Positions 17,587-26,481 of a stretch of 64,000 nt of DNA are shown here, in pieces. The position numbers were made by a program, and so were the translations under genes. The notes under the pieces are model-generated. The model did no database searches and was not told the origin of the DNA. It saw only the letters and a list, made by a program, of their open reading frames with translations. Position 1 is the stretch's first letter; every line of letters begins with the position of its first letter. Origin of the DNA: Desulfoluna spongiiphila (lineage in GTDB: Bacteria; Desulfobacterota; Desulfobacteria; Desulfobacterales; Desulfolunaceae); contig NZ_FMUX01000013.1 of assembly GCF_900101345.1 (NCBI RefSeq), forward strand, positions 62,001 to 126,000, read 5' to 3'.

Positions 17587-18010
17587 ATCATCACAGGGGC
17601 TGCCCGTTTTTTTGCAGGAACAAGATATAGACAATTCGTATGGTGCGTGACCATCGCCCGTAACGACCCCCGGTGGAGGTGTATGCCTTTGTTTTACCGG
17701 GAAGCCGCAGTGTAAAGCTGTGTCTGTTGGTGCTTGCGACGTGGCAGGGCAGGCGCTTGGGGTGACGGTTTGCGAAGAAAGGAATCGCGCCATAGCAAAG
17801 GTCTCCGCTGTCTGTGAATCGGAGACCGGAGGAATTGACAAATTCCTTAAAATTTATTATATTACGGCGTTTAAGAGAAAATATAAAATGAATTGCGGGG
17901 TGACGGGGGATAGTCATTGATCGACTATGTTTAATTTCCGTTAACACACAGATAAAAGGAGGGTAACCTTCCGTACTTCCGCAGGAATAGAGTAGGCATA
18001 AGGAGGTCTA
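17587..18010 (+). other. Intergenic region before the aminomutase-like gene
   Basis: No gene seen. It holds two inverted repeats, GGTCTCCG/CGGAGACC (near 17800-17828) and AGGAATT/AATTCCT (near 17830-17847), then the promoter at 17835-17863 and a leader of about 140 nt. The hairpins overlap or lie just upstream of the promoter, which fits operator sites better than a riboswitch. Confidence 0.5.
17835..17863 (+). promoter_or_regulatory. Near-consensus sigma-70 promoter
   Basis: TTGACA at 17835-17840, a 17-bp AT-rich spacer, TATATT at 17858-17863. It drives the aminomutase-like gene. The AGGAATT/AATTCCT palindrome overlaps the -35 box and could be an operator. Confidence 0.8.
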
Positions 18011-19324
18011 TTGAGTAAATTCAACATAAAACCCAAGAACTATAAAGCGTTTACAACCCGTAACATTGATACCATTCCGCAGTTTGAAGCGCTTCCCTCC
18101 GAGATTCACGACGCCATTCAAATCGTTTCGCGCGTGATGCCCTTCCGGGCAAACAACTACGTCATCGATGAGCTCATCGACTGGAGCAACCCCGAAGGGG
18201 ACCCGATCTTCAAGCTTATTTTCCCCCAGAAGGGGATGATGGGTGTGGAGGATTACGATGCCCTTGCTGCGAAATTTGCCGCCGGTGAACCCGAGGCGGC
18301 CCTCCAGGCGGCCGCACGGGACATTCAGCTGAAGATGAACCCCCATCCTGCGGGACAGATGGAGCTTAATGTTCCCAAATGCGATCATGGTCAGTCCATC
18401 AACGGAATCCAGCACAAATACAAAGAGACGGTTCTCTTTTTCCCCACCCAGGGGCAGGTGTGCCATGCCTATTGCACCTATTGTTTTCGCTGGGCCCAGT
18501 TTGTGGGTGTCGACGACCTGAAGTTTGCCTGTGGCGATCCCCAGGCCCTGGTGGACTATCTCGAAGCACATCCCGAGGTGACTAACGTCCTCTTCACCGG
18601 GGGGGATCCCATGATCATGACGAGCCGGATCCTTCGCCGTTATGTGGAACCTATTCTTGAAAAGCGACCCGGCAACGTCCGGTCCATCCGTTTCGGCACC
18701 AAGGTTCTGGCCTACTGGCCTTACCGGTTCCTGACGGACAAGGATGCCGATGATTTGATGGGGCTTTTCGATGAGATTGTTGCCGCCGGGTTTCATCTGG
18801 CCGTCATGAGTCACTTCAGCCACCCCAGGGAACTTGAGACAGACGCCGTGCAGGCCGCGATTTCCCGGATCCTGTCAACCGGGGCCAACATCCGTTGCCA
18901 GGCACCGCTGATTCGTCACATCAACGACGACCCCGAGGTGTGGCGCATCATGTGGGAGAAACAGGTCGCCTTAGGGGCCATTCCCTATTACATGTTTGTG
19001 GAGCGTGATACCGGTCCCAAGGAGTACTTCAGCGTGCCCCTGGTCGAGGCCTATCGGATCTTCACCGAGGCGTACAGCAGGGTGTCGGGGCTTGCCCGGA
19101 CCGTTCGGGGCCCTTCCATGAGCGCGACCCCCGGCAAGGTGCTGGTGGACGGCATCGCTGAGGTGGGCGGTGAGAAGGTGATGGCCTTGAAGTTTATCCA
19201 GGCTCGGAATCCTGACTGGGTCAACAAACTTTTTTTTGCTGAATACGACGAAAAGGCCGTCTGGCTGGATGGGCTCAAGCCCGCCTTCGGAGAGGATCGT
19301 TTCTTTTTCGAAAGACAGGGGTAG
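18011..19324 (+). CDS. Lysine 2,3-aminomutase-like radical SAM enzyme
   Basis: 437 residues from TTG 18011 with AAGGAGG upstream. The radical SAM cluster motif is CHAYCTYC (about 153-160, CxxxCxxC), followed by the SAM-binding TGGDP. The C-terminal part aligns with the KamA/AblA family, including a Lys in SATPGKVLV that fits the PLP lysine. The acidic residue just before it that binds the substrate amino group in KamA appears to be missing, so lysine may not be the substrate. No acetyltransferase partner for N-acetyl-beta-lysine synthesis is adjacent. It probably catalyses a 1,2-amino shift on an unknown amino acid. Confidence 0.75.
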   Translation: MSKFNIKPKNYKAFTTRNIDTIPQFEALPSEIHDAIQIVSRVMPFRANNYVIDELIDWSNPEGDPIFKLIFPQKGMMGVEDYDALAAKFAAGEPEAALQAAARDIQLKMNPHPAGQMELNVPKCDHGQSINGIQHKYKETVLFFPTQGQVCHAYCTYCFRWAQFVGVDDLKFACGDPQALVDYLEAHPEVTNVLFTGGDPMIMTSRILRRYVEPILEKRPGNVRSIRFGTKVLAYWPYRFLTDKDADDLMGLFDEIVAAGFHLAVMSHFSHPRELETDAVQAAISRILSTGANIRCQAPLIRHINDDPEVWRIMWEKQVALGAIPYYMFVERDTGPKEYFSVPLVEAYRIFTEAYSRVSGLARTVRGPSMSATPGKVLVDGIAEVGGEKVMALKFIQARNPDWVNKLFFAEYDEKAVWLDGLKPAFGEDRFFFERQG

Positions 19325-19375
19325 CGAAAAGACCCCTTACGGCCCTGCAAAAAGGGCTGCCACAGGCAAAAAAAC

Positions 19376-19422
19376 AAAAAGCCGGTCCCCATCCTTAATC
19401 GATGGAGGTCGGCTTTTTTTTT
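19376..19422. terminator. Bidirectional intrinsic terminator
   Basis: AAAAAGCCG...CCCCATC/GATGG...CGGCTTTTTTTTT hairpin between the aminomutase-like gene and the convergent gene at 19477-19902. Confidence 0.9.
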
Positions 19423-19476
19423 GTGCGCTTTAAATGGGGGTGCTGCACCGCACCGGTCCAGGGGCTTTTCCCCGTA

Positions 19477-19902
19477 TTACATGGGGGGCATGAACTTTTG
19501 CACCTGGGTGTTGATGCAGTTGTAGATTTCATCGTCGGAGCCGTAGATGTCGATGACATCCTTGTGGTCGATGAGGGTTTCAAGGACAAAAGCCGTCACC
19601 ACCAGGCTGATGACATTGGGGTTCTGCACCAGCTCACGAAAGGGGGCGATCTGGTAATCGATCTCAAAGTCATCGAGTTTGACCAGCTTTTCAAGCTTCT
19701 TTTCGATCTGGTCCTGAAGGGAGTTTTTGCTTGTGGTCTCCACAAGGCTGTTTTCCACGAGTTTCTGGGAAATGGCATTGCTCATGGGTTCAAGGTTGTC
19801 GCGGGCGGTTTCGATGGAAACGCGGCGCTCTTTCTCCTTGGACGACTCTATGCGCGAAAGGAGCATGGACTCCTTGTTGTTTGTACGGAATACTTTTCCC
19901 AT
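19477..19902 (-). CDS. Conserved hypothetical cytosolic protein
   Basis: 141 residues, ATG 19902 with a strong AGGAGGG site. Helical and charged, with a basic, Ser-rich start (MGKVFRTNNKESMLLSRIE), a central coiled-coil-like stretch (IEKKLEKLVKLDDFEIDY) and a hydrophobic C-terminal segment (NVISLVVTAFVLETLIDHKDVIDIYGSDDEIYNCINTQVQKF). It looks like a small oligomeric or regulatory protein that I do not recognise. Monocistronic, ending at the shared terminator. Confidence 0.65.
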   Translation of the reverse strand: MGKVFRTNNKESMLLSRIESSKEKERRVSIETARDNLEPMSNAISQKLVENSLVETTSKNSLQDQIEKKLEKLVKLDDFEIDYQIAPFRELVQNPNVISLVVTAFVLETLIDHKDVIDIYGSDDEIYNCINTQVQKFMPPM

Positions 19903-20264
19903 TCACCCTCCTGTCTATGGTTGATGGATCCGATGGGGTATTGATGTCGCGGGCGACGGCACGCTGACCGGGGGCGCGGAGCCATCATGAATTTACTGTG
20001 TTGCAGATGCTGACGGGTGCGGGGCCCTTTCAAGGGACCTGCGAAGCCGTGATGCGTGGTGCTCGCAGCAACCCGTTCCGGCATCCAGGCGGGCTTGGTC
20101 CAAGGGCCCGATAGGGCTGGGGCTCCTCTGGATTCGGCACAAGGATCATAGCTTTCCTCCTTGAAGAAATCAAGGGAATTGTCGGGCCGTTCCAAAGGGG
20201 GTCTGAAGGGGCGCAAGGCCTGAAAACAGCGCCATTTCGAACGTTTGTGAAGGGCGTTTTTTGC

Positions 20265-20475
20265 GTAACCATTCAGCTTATGCCTTCGGCGGCTCTGCCG
20301 GGGGCTAAACTTTTAAAACGTTTAATAAACTGGTTTTAGAAAACAGATTCAGGTCATTCCAAATTAAAGGCGAATGGGATTTTCCCCGAGGAACGAGGGG
20401 AAAGCACATTCGCAACCTGCTTGCAAGGTGGCACACCTTGCCGCCGAAGGCCGCTTTCTGGAGCTGAATAGTTCC
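20265..20475 (+). repeat. Complete MITE-like element, copy 4 (type example)
   Basis: Ends are GTAACCATTCAGCT and AGCTGAATAGTTCC, inverted repeats of each other; subterminal GCC(T)TCGGCGG and CCGCCGAAGGC are also inverted. It is flanked on both sides by TTTTTTGC, a direct repeat expected from target duplication. Inside are an A/T palindrome near AAACTTTTAAAA and a long GCGAATG...CATTCGC hairpin enclosing CCCCGAGGAACGAGGGG. It carries no coding frame, so it would depend on a transposase elsewhere. It fills the gap downstream of recJ; 19903-20264 holds no gene I can see. Confidence 0.82.
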
Positions 20476-20485
20476 TTTTTTTGCC

Positions 20486-22207
20486 TCAGGTTTCCATGTC
20501 GTGGATCTGCATCTGGGGGCTCTTGCCGCCGTTCCATCGGTTCCAGCGAAGGGAGAAGAGGCATCGCGCGATGCGTTTTTCCGGTGGTCCCCCGGGATGG
20601 TTGAAGCGGATGGCCATGCACTTGGCCAGGTGGGGGTTTCCCTTTGCGGCCAGGATGTATCGCCGGTGTCCCCGTCCCACCTCCGTGGAGGAGAGGACCT
20701 GGATGTCCTCGGCGATGAACAGGGGTTCCCGGTTACCTTCGCCAAAGGGGGCCAGGGTCTCCAGTTCGTCGATGAGGGCCGGGCTGATCTCGGAGAGGGG
20801 CAGGCGGGCGTCGGCGGGGATGGCCGTCAGGTAGTCTTCCTGGGTGGTGGTTTCGGTCAGGTGCGACTCCAGCTCCCTGTGAAAGTCCACGATGCGGTCT
20901 GCCCGGAGCTGAAGGCCTGCGGCCTGGCGATGCCCCCCGAAACGTTCCAGGGTGTCTGAGGTGGCGGAAAGGGCCTTGTAGAGGTCCACGCCGGGGATGC
21001 TTCGGCCGGAGCCTTTGGCGATTCCCCGTTCGTCCACGGAGATGACAAAGGCCGGTTTGCCGTACTCCCTCACCACCCGGGATGCGACGATTCCCAACAC
21101 GCCGGGGTGCCAGCCGTTTCTGGCCAGGACCAGGGATTTCCGGTCCAGCATGGCCGGGCTCTCCTCGATGTAGGTGACGATCTCATCGAAGATGCGGGCT
21201 TCGGTCTCCTGGCGATGGCTGTTGAGGCGGCAGAGCTCGGTGGCGATGGGGGCGGCTTGGGCCTTGCTGGGGGCCAGCATCAGGTCCAGGCCCACCTGGG
21301 CGTGGTCCATGCGACCGGCGGCGTTGATGCGCGGAGCCAGGCGAAAGGCGATGTCCTCGGAGTCCACGCTCTCTTTATTCGCCTTGGCCGCGGTGAGCAG
21401 GGAGGCGATGCCGGGCCGTGTGTCCCGGTTGATCATCTCAAGGCCTGCCCGCGTAAGGATTCGGTTTTCTGCGGTTAACGGCACGATGTCCGCAACAGTG
21501 CCCAGGGCCACGATGTCGCACAGGGCTTTCAGGTTGGGTTCTCCCCCCTTTTTCCAGTGGCCGATGTCGCGAAGGGCGGTGCGAAGGGCCGCAGCCAGGT
21601 AAAACGCAACGCCCACCCCGGCCAGGTTCTCCATGCCGGACTCGCAGGCCGGCTGCTTGGGGTTGATGACGGCCAGGGCATCGGGGAGGGTGTCTCCGGT
21701 GGTGTGGTGGTCGGTGATGATGACATCGATGCCGCAGGTCTTGGCTGCGTTGACAGCCTCAAAGGAGGTGGAGCCGCAGTCTACGGTGACAATGACCCTG
21801 GCCTGTGCCGGAACGGCGCGGTCGGTGACCTGGGAGGCGTGGAACCCGTATCCGTCTTCTACCCGGTGTGGCAGGTGCCAGGCCACATGGGCCCCGGCGC
21901 TTCTTAAAAAGGTGACGAGAAGGGCCGTGGAGGTGATGCCGTCGGCATCGTAGTCCCCGCAGATAAAAATCACTTCGCCTTCGGTGATGGCGCGGACCAG
22001 CCGCTTAACGGCGGTGTCCATGCCGAACAACCGCTGGGGCGGACGGAGCCCTGCAAGGGTGGGGGTGAGAAACGCCCGGGCGGATTCCGGGGTCTCGTGA
22101 CCCCTTGCCATGAGGAGGCTCGCCGTGACGGGTGAGACGCCGAGGGTGGTGCCCAGCTCCCTGGCACGGGAGTCGTCAATGTCGGTGGTGGTCCAGTCTG
22201 TGTGCAT
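20486..22207 (-). CDS. recJ: Single-stranded-DNA-specific exonuclease
   Basis: 573 residues from ATG 22207; the longer frame upstream is discarded because homologues begin near here. A 5'-3' ssDNA exonuclease of recombination and mismatch repair. DHH-family motifs are present: DYDADG (85-90), VDCGS, ITDHHTTG, the DHHA1 motif GHRQAAG near 420, and a C-terminal OB-like domain. Length is standard. Promoter elements must lie in the 273-bp gap shared with the divergent DUF4911-like gene. Confidence 0.93.
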   Translation of the reverse strand: MHTDWTTTDIDDSRARELGTTLGVSPVTASLLMARGHETPESARAFLTPTLAGLRPPQRLFGMDTAVKRLVRAITEGEVIFICGDYDADGITSTALLVTFLRSAGAHVAWHLPHRVEDGYGFHASQVTDRAVPAQARVIVTVDCGSTSFEAVNAAKTCGIDVIITDHHTTGDTLPDALAVINPKQPACESGMENLAGVGVAFYLAAALRTALRDIGHWKKGGEPNLKALCDIVALGTVADIVPLTAENRILTRAGLEMINRDTRPGIASLLTAAKANKESVDSEDIAFRLAPRINAAGRMDHAQVGLDLMLAPSKAQAAPIATELCRLNSHRQETEARIFDEIVTYIEESPAMLDRKSLVLARNGWHPGVLGIVASRVVREYGKPAFVISVDERGIAKGSGRSIPGVDLYKALSATSDTLERFGGHRQAAGLQLRADRIVDFHRELESHLTETTTQEDYLTAIPADARLPLSEISPALIDELETLAPFGEGNREPLFIAEDIQVLSSTEVGRGHRRYILAAKGNPHLAKCMAIRFNHPGGPPEKRIARCLFSLRWNRWNGGKSPQMQIHDMET

Positions 22208-22480
22208 AAATCGTGTCTCTGATGAATCGGAAGTATCCGGATCGAATGGAGCGGCGGCCTGGCATAAGCCGAGCATGCCGTTGCGTTGTAACGGGTTGGG
22301 GAGACCATACACCATCCACCGGGAGGGTTCAAAGGGTTTCGGAAGGCGGGGGCAGGGGGACAAAGGGGTGGTGCCGGGCAAGACGATGTGGTAAAGGATA
22401 ACGTTTTCCAATGGTTTGGTCTGTCGGTCCGCAGGGGTCGGGGGCCATGAAGAGCCCGTCATGAAACGTAAGGAGCGCAA

Positions 22481-22717
22481 GTGGGGTGCATCGAAAGATA
22501 TTTCAAGCTCAGGCGTGGGGATATCGTCTTTGTGAAGTACACCTTTGAGGCCCTGGACAACCTGCTGGTGGTGACCACCGTCAACAGGGACCGGGATATC
22601 ATCGTGCTTCGCATTGCGCCGGGGTGTGAAGATGAGGTGGAAAGGGTCCTTGAAAGTTTTGAGGGCACGGTCTGCCTGGAAGAGATTGAGGCCCCGGATT
22701 TTCATGAGAGCCGTTGA
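22481..22717 (+). CDS. DUF4911-like small protein
   Basis: 78 residues from GTG 22481 with AAGGAG 6 nt upstream. RYFKLRRGDIVFVKYTFEALDNLLVVTT followed by VLRIAPGCEDEVERVLESF matches my recollection of the DUF4911 family, small alpha/beta proteins resembling the ACT/ferredoxin fold and often next to miaB in Desulfobacterota and Geobacter relatives. It lies 64 bp before miaB on the same strand, so it may be part of the miaB transcript. Function unknown. Confidence 0.65.
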   Translation: MGCIERYFKLRRGDIVFVKYTFEALDNLLVVTTVNRDRDIIVLRIAPGCEDEVERVLESFEGTVCLEEIEAPDFHESR

Positions 22718-22781
22718 GCCTGCAAGGCGACGTGAGCAAGGAGCCCCGCAAGGGAGCGTCCACAAGAGGTAAATAAGTCAG

Positions 22782-24119
22782 ATGAATATGAAGTGCGTTT
22801 ATATATACACCATCGGTTGCCAGATGAACGTCTACGATTCCGAGATGTTCAAAAAAGTGCTGAGGCCCCTGGGCTACATTCCCACCGATGAGGTGGAGGA
22901 TGCCGACCTGGTGATCGTCAATACCTGCACCGTTCGAAAAAAAGCCGAAGAGAAGGCCTTCAGCTTCCTGGGCCGGATGCGTGCCCTGAAAAAGAAGAAC
23001 CCGGAGCTCATTGTGGCCATCGGGGGGTGCGTGGCCCAGCAGGAAGGCGCCGCCATTCTCCGGCGCATGCCCTATGTGGACCTCGTCTTCGGTACGCGGG
23101 CCTATGCCCGCCTTGCGGCCATGGTGAAGACCTTTGAATACGACCGGGTCCCCGTGGTGGATGTGGAGATGACCATGGGCGTTGCCGATGAGATCCCGAC
23201 CCCTGCCATGGACGCCGAGGTGGAGGTCTCACGGTTCGTCACCATCATGCGGGGGTGCGACAACTTCTGCTCCTACTGCATCGTTCCTTACGTCCGGGGT
23301 CGTGAAGAGAGCCGGGATCCCGATGCCATTGTGCAGGAGGTGAAAGAACTTGTGGCGCGAGGCGCACGGGAGGTGACCCTTTTGGGCCAGAACGTCAACT
23401 CCTACGGCAAGAAAGAGGACCTTTGCGATTTTCCCGAGCTGCTCCGGCGTGTCAGCGAGGTGGAGGGTCTGGAACGTATCCGGTTTGCCACCTCCCACCC
23501 CAAGGACCTCTCACCCGGCCTGGTGGAGGCCTACCGGGACCTGCCCAAGCTCTGCAACCACATTCACCTTCCCGTGCAGTCCGGCTCCAATGCCGTGCTC
23601 AAGAAGATGAATCGGAAATACACCCGCGAAGACTACATGCAGCGCATTGATCGCTTGAAAGAGGTGCGCCCGGATATCGCCCTGACCTCGGACATGATTG
23701 TGGGCTTTCCCGGGGAGACCGACGAGGATTTCGCCGAAACCCTGGAGTTGGTCAAGGCTGTGGGCTTTTCCGGAATTTTTGCCTTTAAATACTCCGATCG
23801 TCCCAATGCCCCTGCCGTGGGGTATGAGGGCAAGGTCTCCGAAGAGGACAAGAGCCGCCGCCTGGCGTCGCTTCTGGATCTTGAAAAGGAGCTCTCGGAA
23901 AAGCGCAACCTCTCCTATGCGGGGACCACCGTGGAGGTTCTTGTGGAGGGGCGCAAAGAGGTGAAAGGGGTCCTTCAGTGGACGGGCCGCTCCTCCTGCA
24001 ACCGGGTGGTGAACTTTACCGAAGGGGACAAGGCCTCCGATGCAAACCTTGTGGGAAAAGTGGTTCCGGTTTATATTGAAGTGGGACTGCCGCACTCATT
24101 AAGGGGGGTGCTGGTCTAA
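22782..24119 (+). CDS. miaB: tRNA-2-methylthio-N6-dimethylallyladenosine synthase
   Basis: 445 residues. Methylthiotransferase that converts i6A37 to ms2i6A37 in tRNA. The N-terminal UPF0004 domain has three cluster cysteines (TIGCQMN, NTCTVR, GGCVAQQ); the radical SAM domain has RGCDNFCSYCIVPYVRG near 156-172; a TRAM domain ends the protein (about 377-440). The order and length fit MiaB rather than MtaB or RimO. Confidence 0.93.
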   Translation: MNMKCVYIYTIGCQMNVYDSEMFKKVLRPLGYIPTDEVEDADLVIVNTCTVRKKAEEKAFSFLGRMRALKKKNPELIVAIGGCVAQQEGAAILRRMPYVDLVFGTRAYARLAAMVKTFEYDRVPVVDVEMTMGVADEIPTPAMDAEVEVSRFVTIMRGCDNFCSYCIVPYVRGREESRDPDAIVQEVKELVARGAREVTLLGQNVNSYGKKEDLCDFPELLRRVSEVEGLERIRFATSHPKDLSPGLVEAYRDLPKLCNHIHLPVQSGSNAVLKKMNRKYTREDYMQRIDRLKEVRPDIALTSDMIVGFPGETDEDFAETLELVKAVGFSGIFAFKYSDRPNAPAVGYEGKVSEEDKSRRLASLLDLEKELSEKRNLSYAGTTVEVLVEGRKEVKGVLQWTGRSSCNRVVNFTEGDKASDANLVGKVVPVYIEVGLPHSLRGVLV

Positions 24120-24259
24120 GCGTTTTACGTGCGGTTATCGGTGCATGGCATCTGACCCGGCCATGAGTGATGTTGTCGGGTCCAACCCCCGTCGCCAGTT
24201 TATTACGGCGGCATCCGAAGCGAAACAAGGCAACGCGTTTCGCCCAAGGGAGGTGAACC

Positions 24260-24757
24260 ATGACACATGAAATGACCATTGCCTCCATCTCGATGGACAA
24301 GACCACCAGGACCCCGGTCCTGGTGCTCAAGTCCGAGAAGGATGGACGGCTTCTTCCCATCTGGATCGGCCTTCTCGAGGCCTCATCCATCGTTTTTGGT
24401 CTCCAGGAGACCCCCAGCCAGCGTCCCCTCACCCACGATCTTTTCTGTCAGTACCTGGGCCGGACCGACACCGCTGTCGAACGTGTGGTGGTGTCCGATC
24501 TCGTTGAGAATACCTACCATGCCCGCATTGTCTTTACCGCAGGGGAGCAGCGTTTTGAGCTGGATTCCCGCCCCAGTGACGCCATTGCCATGGCGGTTCG
24601 CTTTCGCGCCCCCATCTTCGTTGAGGACCATGTCCTTGAGGAGGCACGCAGGGAGGCGGACTCTGTGGAGGTGGCCGATGACAGCAGCGAAGGCAAGCGC
24701 TGGGCGGAATACCTGGAAGGCTTGTCCCCGGAAGATTTCGGGAAATACAAGGTGTGA
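24260..24757 (+). CDS. Bifunctional nuclease-family protein (BFN, DUF151)
   Basis: 165 residues after a GGGAGGTGA ribosome-binding site. The DUF151 core is complete: LKSEKDGRLLPIWIGLLEASSI, RPLTHDLFCQYL, and RPSDAIAMAVRFRAPIFVEDHVLEEA, with the acidic and basic positions of the fold conserved. Plant and mycobacterial members have RNase/DNase activity; the bacterial role is unclear. The C terminus extends about 30 residues past the domain with an acidic, helix-rich UvrB/C-like tail (RWAEYLEGLSPEDFGKYKV). It is followed 146 bp later by the PHP gene. Confidence 0.85.
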   Translation: MTHEMTIASISMDKTTRTPVLVLKSEKDGRLLPIWIGLLEASSIVFGLQETPSQRPLTHDLFCQYLGRTDTAVERVVVSDLVENTYHARIVFTAGEQRFELDSRPSDAIAMAVRFRAPIFVEDHVLEEARREADSVEVADDSSEGKRWAEYLEGLSPEDFGKYKV

Positions 24758-24903
24758 GGCCCCCCTGTTTTGATTCGGCAGCGGGACATGGGGCTATTTT
24801 TTCCATGAAATGGCCCCCCTGACGTGGTATGGGTAACCCGTATTCCCGGCCCTTAAGCAAGGGCGGGGTGGACCCCATTTCCACGAGAAGGAGCCTTGCG
24901 ACC

Positions 24904-25548
24904 ATGATTGATCTTCACGCCCATACTTTTTTCAGCGACGGTGTCCTGGTGGCCTCGGAACTCGCCCGGCGGGCCGAAGCCAAAGGGCTCACCGCCCTGG
25001 GCCTCACCGATCACGGTGACCTGTCCAACATCGATTTCATCGTTCCCCGCATTGTGGCCGTGGCCGACAAGCTCAACGAGGTGATGGGCCTTGAGGTGGT
25101 TCCCGGCATCGAGCTGACCCATGTGCCCCCGGCCCATATCGCCGAAGGGGCGGCCCTGGCACGCAGCCTGGGTGCCCGTGTCGTCATTGTCCACGGGGAG
25201 ACCGTGGTGGAGCCCGTGGCCCCGGGGACCAACCGGGCCGCCATCGAAGCGAAGGTGGACATACTGGCTCATCCCGGCCTGATCACCGACGAGGAGGCAG
25301 CCCTGGCCGCAGCCAACGGGGTGCTTCTGGAGATCACGGCCCGCGGCGGCCACAGCCTCACCAACGGCCATGTGGGCAAGGCGGCGCTCAAGGCCGGTGC
25401 ATCCATGGTGATTGATACCGACACCCACGACCCGGGGGACCTCATCGACGAGGCCTTTGCCCGCAAGGTGATCGCAGGGGCGGGCCTTCCCGAGTCGGCC
25501 TTTGAGACCATGCAGGCCAATGCAAGGGCTTTTCTGACGCGGGGTTGA
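24904..25548 (+). CDS. PHP-domain phosphoesterase, histidinol-phosphatase-like
   Basis: 214 residues from ATG 24904 (AAGGAG upstream). Metal-binding motifs of the PHP fold are present: DLHAHTFFSDG at the start, LTDHGD near 40, ELTHV near 78, VHGE near 102, AHPG near 124 and DTDTHDPGD near 178-186. Shorter than full HisK-type histidinol phosphatases and lacking the polymerase context, so it belongs to the stand-alone PHP hydrolases. The substrate is unknown; histidinol phosphate or nucleoside-type phosphates are possible. Confidence 0.8.
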   Translation: MIDLHAHTFFSDGVLVASELARRAEAKGLTALGLTDHGDLSNIDFIVPRIVAVADKLNEVMGLEVVPGIELTHVPPAHIAEGAALARSLGARVVIVHGETVVEPVAPGTNRAAIEAKVDILAHPGLITDEEAALAAANGVLLEITARGGHSLTNGHVGKAALKAGASMVIDTDTHDPGDLIDEAFARKVIAGAGLPESAFETMQANARAFLTRG

Positions 25549-25941
25549 TGGCGTTTAGGGCTCGGCCGTAAAATGATTATACATCCTGACATGTTGTCCG
25601 TTTGGTCGGTGGCGGGAGTTTACTGATCGGTAAGGCATTCATGGAATGCTATACACGCCAATACGTGTATATTTTATTTTTGTCATAGCCCTTACTCATC
25701 CATGGCAAGCGGTTTGGACACGATGCTTTTTAAGGAGTGGCTCCATGAGTTACACTTGTTTTCAAGACGTGTCGTACCGTCAACGATACCCCTTTCCCAG
25801 GGGCGGGGTGAATATTTCTTTTGATTTTAGCAGGAATCTGTGAGATATTTGGGAAGTAATTCGTAAACATTGATTTCGTGAGTGGTATTCAGTTTATAAT
25901 ATAAACGGTTGTTCTACGTTGTTCCTTGGAACGGGGTGAGC
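25549..25941 (+). other. Intergenic region with two palindromes
   Basis: No gene seen. Two short inverted repeats, GCATTC/GAATGC (25637-25651 region) and ATACACG/CGTGTAT (25651-25670), may be operator sites. A TATAAT box at 25895-25900, with a weak TTGATT 19 bp upstream, probably drives the receiver-protein gene. Confidence 0.45.
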
Positions 25942-26337
25942 ATGGTATCACTTCTTGTGATTGATGATGACGAGGCCCTCTTGAACCTGTATCGCCTGAT
26001 GCTTAAGCGTCAGGGATACCGAGTCCATACGGCGGCCAGCGGTGAGACCGGTATCCGCATGTTCGAAAACGGCGACTACGCCCTGGTGATCACAGACCTG
26101 GTCATGGGGGGGATGAGCGGCAACGGCGTGGCAGAGTACATACGCCGGTCGGAAAAGGGTGTGATCCCCATCATCGGGGTGTCGGGTACGCCCTGGCAGG
26201 CCGATGCCCGGCATTTTGACGCCGTCATGGAAAAGCCGGTGTCCATGAAGGACCTTGTCTCCAGCATCCGGCTCCTCGTGGGACCGCCCCTGGAAGGGGA
26301 GGTGGCGCAACGCTCCGGTGGCGTCCTTCGGAGTTGA
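25942..26337 (+). CDS. Single-domain response regulator
   Basis: 131 residues from ATG 25942. A receiver domain with the acidic pocket IDDDE (8-12), the phosphoacceptor Asp in ITDLVMGGMSG (about 53) and the switch Ser and Lys in GVSGTP and EKPVS. Only about 15 residues follow the domain, so there is no output domain. It may act by protein contact, like CheY or Spo0F. It faces the gene of the REC-NrtA-like fusion, with terminators in between. Confidence 0.88.
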   Translation: MVSLLVIDDDEALLNLYRLMLKRQGYRVHTAASGETGIRMFENGDYALVITDLVMGGMSGNGVAEYIRRSEKGVIPIIGVSGTPWQADARHFDAVMEKPVSMKDLVSSIRLLVGPPLEGEVAQRSGGVLRS

Positions 26338-26359
26338 GGCCGGCCAAAGAGAGGACATA

Positions 26360-26411
26360 AAAAAACAGGGCATCTTCCGCGGTGTGCATCCGCGTCCGAG
26401 GCCCCGTTTTA
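26360..26411 (-). terminator. Terminator for the REC-NrtA-like gene
   Basis: On the minus strand a GGGGCC..GGACGCGG/CCGCG...GCCC stem is followed by TTTTTTT. It is imperfect but well placed after the second hairpin at 26434. Confidence 0.6.
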
Positions 26412-26433
26412 GAGGGTGAACCTGATAATGACA

Positions 26434-26465
26434 GGCCCCGCAACCGAAAGGTGCGGGGCTTTTTG
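26434..26465 (+). terminator. Terminator for the receiver-protein gene
   Basis: GCCCCGCA/TGCGGGGC stem with a 9-nt loop and TTTTT. Confidence 0.85.
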
Positions 26466-26481
26466 TATTTGGTGTCTGGGA

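Noticed and set aside
17660..17830. Cobalamin-riboswitch-like leader before the aminomutase-like gene
   Set aside because: GGGAAGCC...GTGTAAAGCTG resembles part of the core, but the CCACTG and final GACCTGCC boxes are not found and the strong promoter lies downstream of it.
25646..25843. Short frame in the gap before the receiver gene
   Set aside because: No start site; crosses the palindromes; no similarity recognised.
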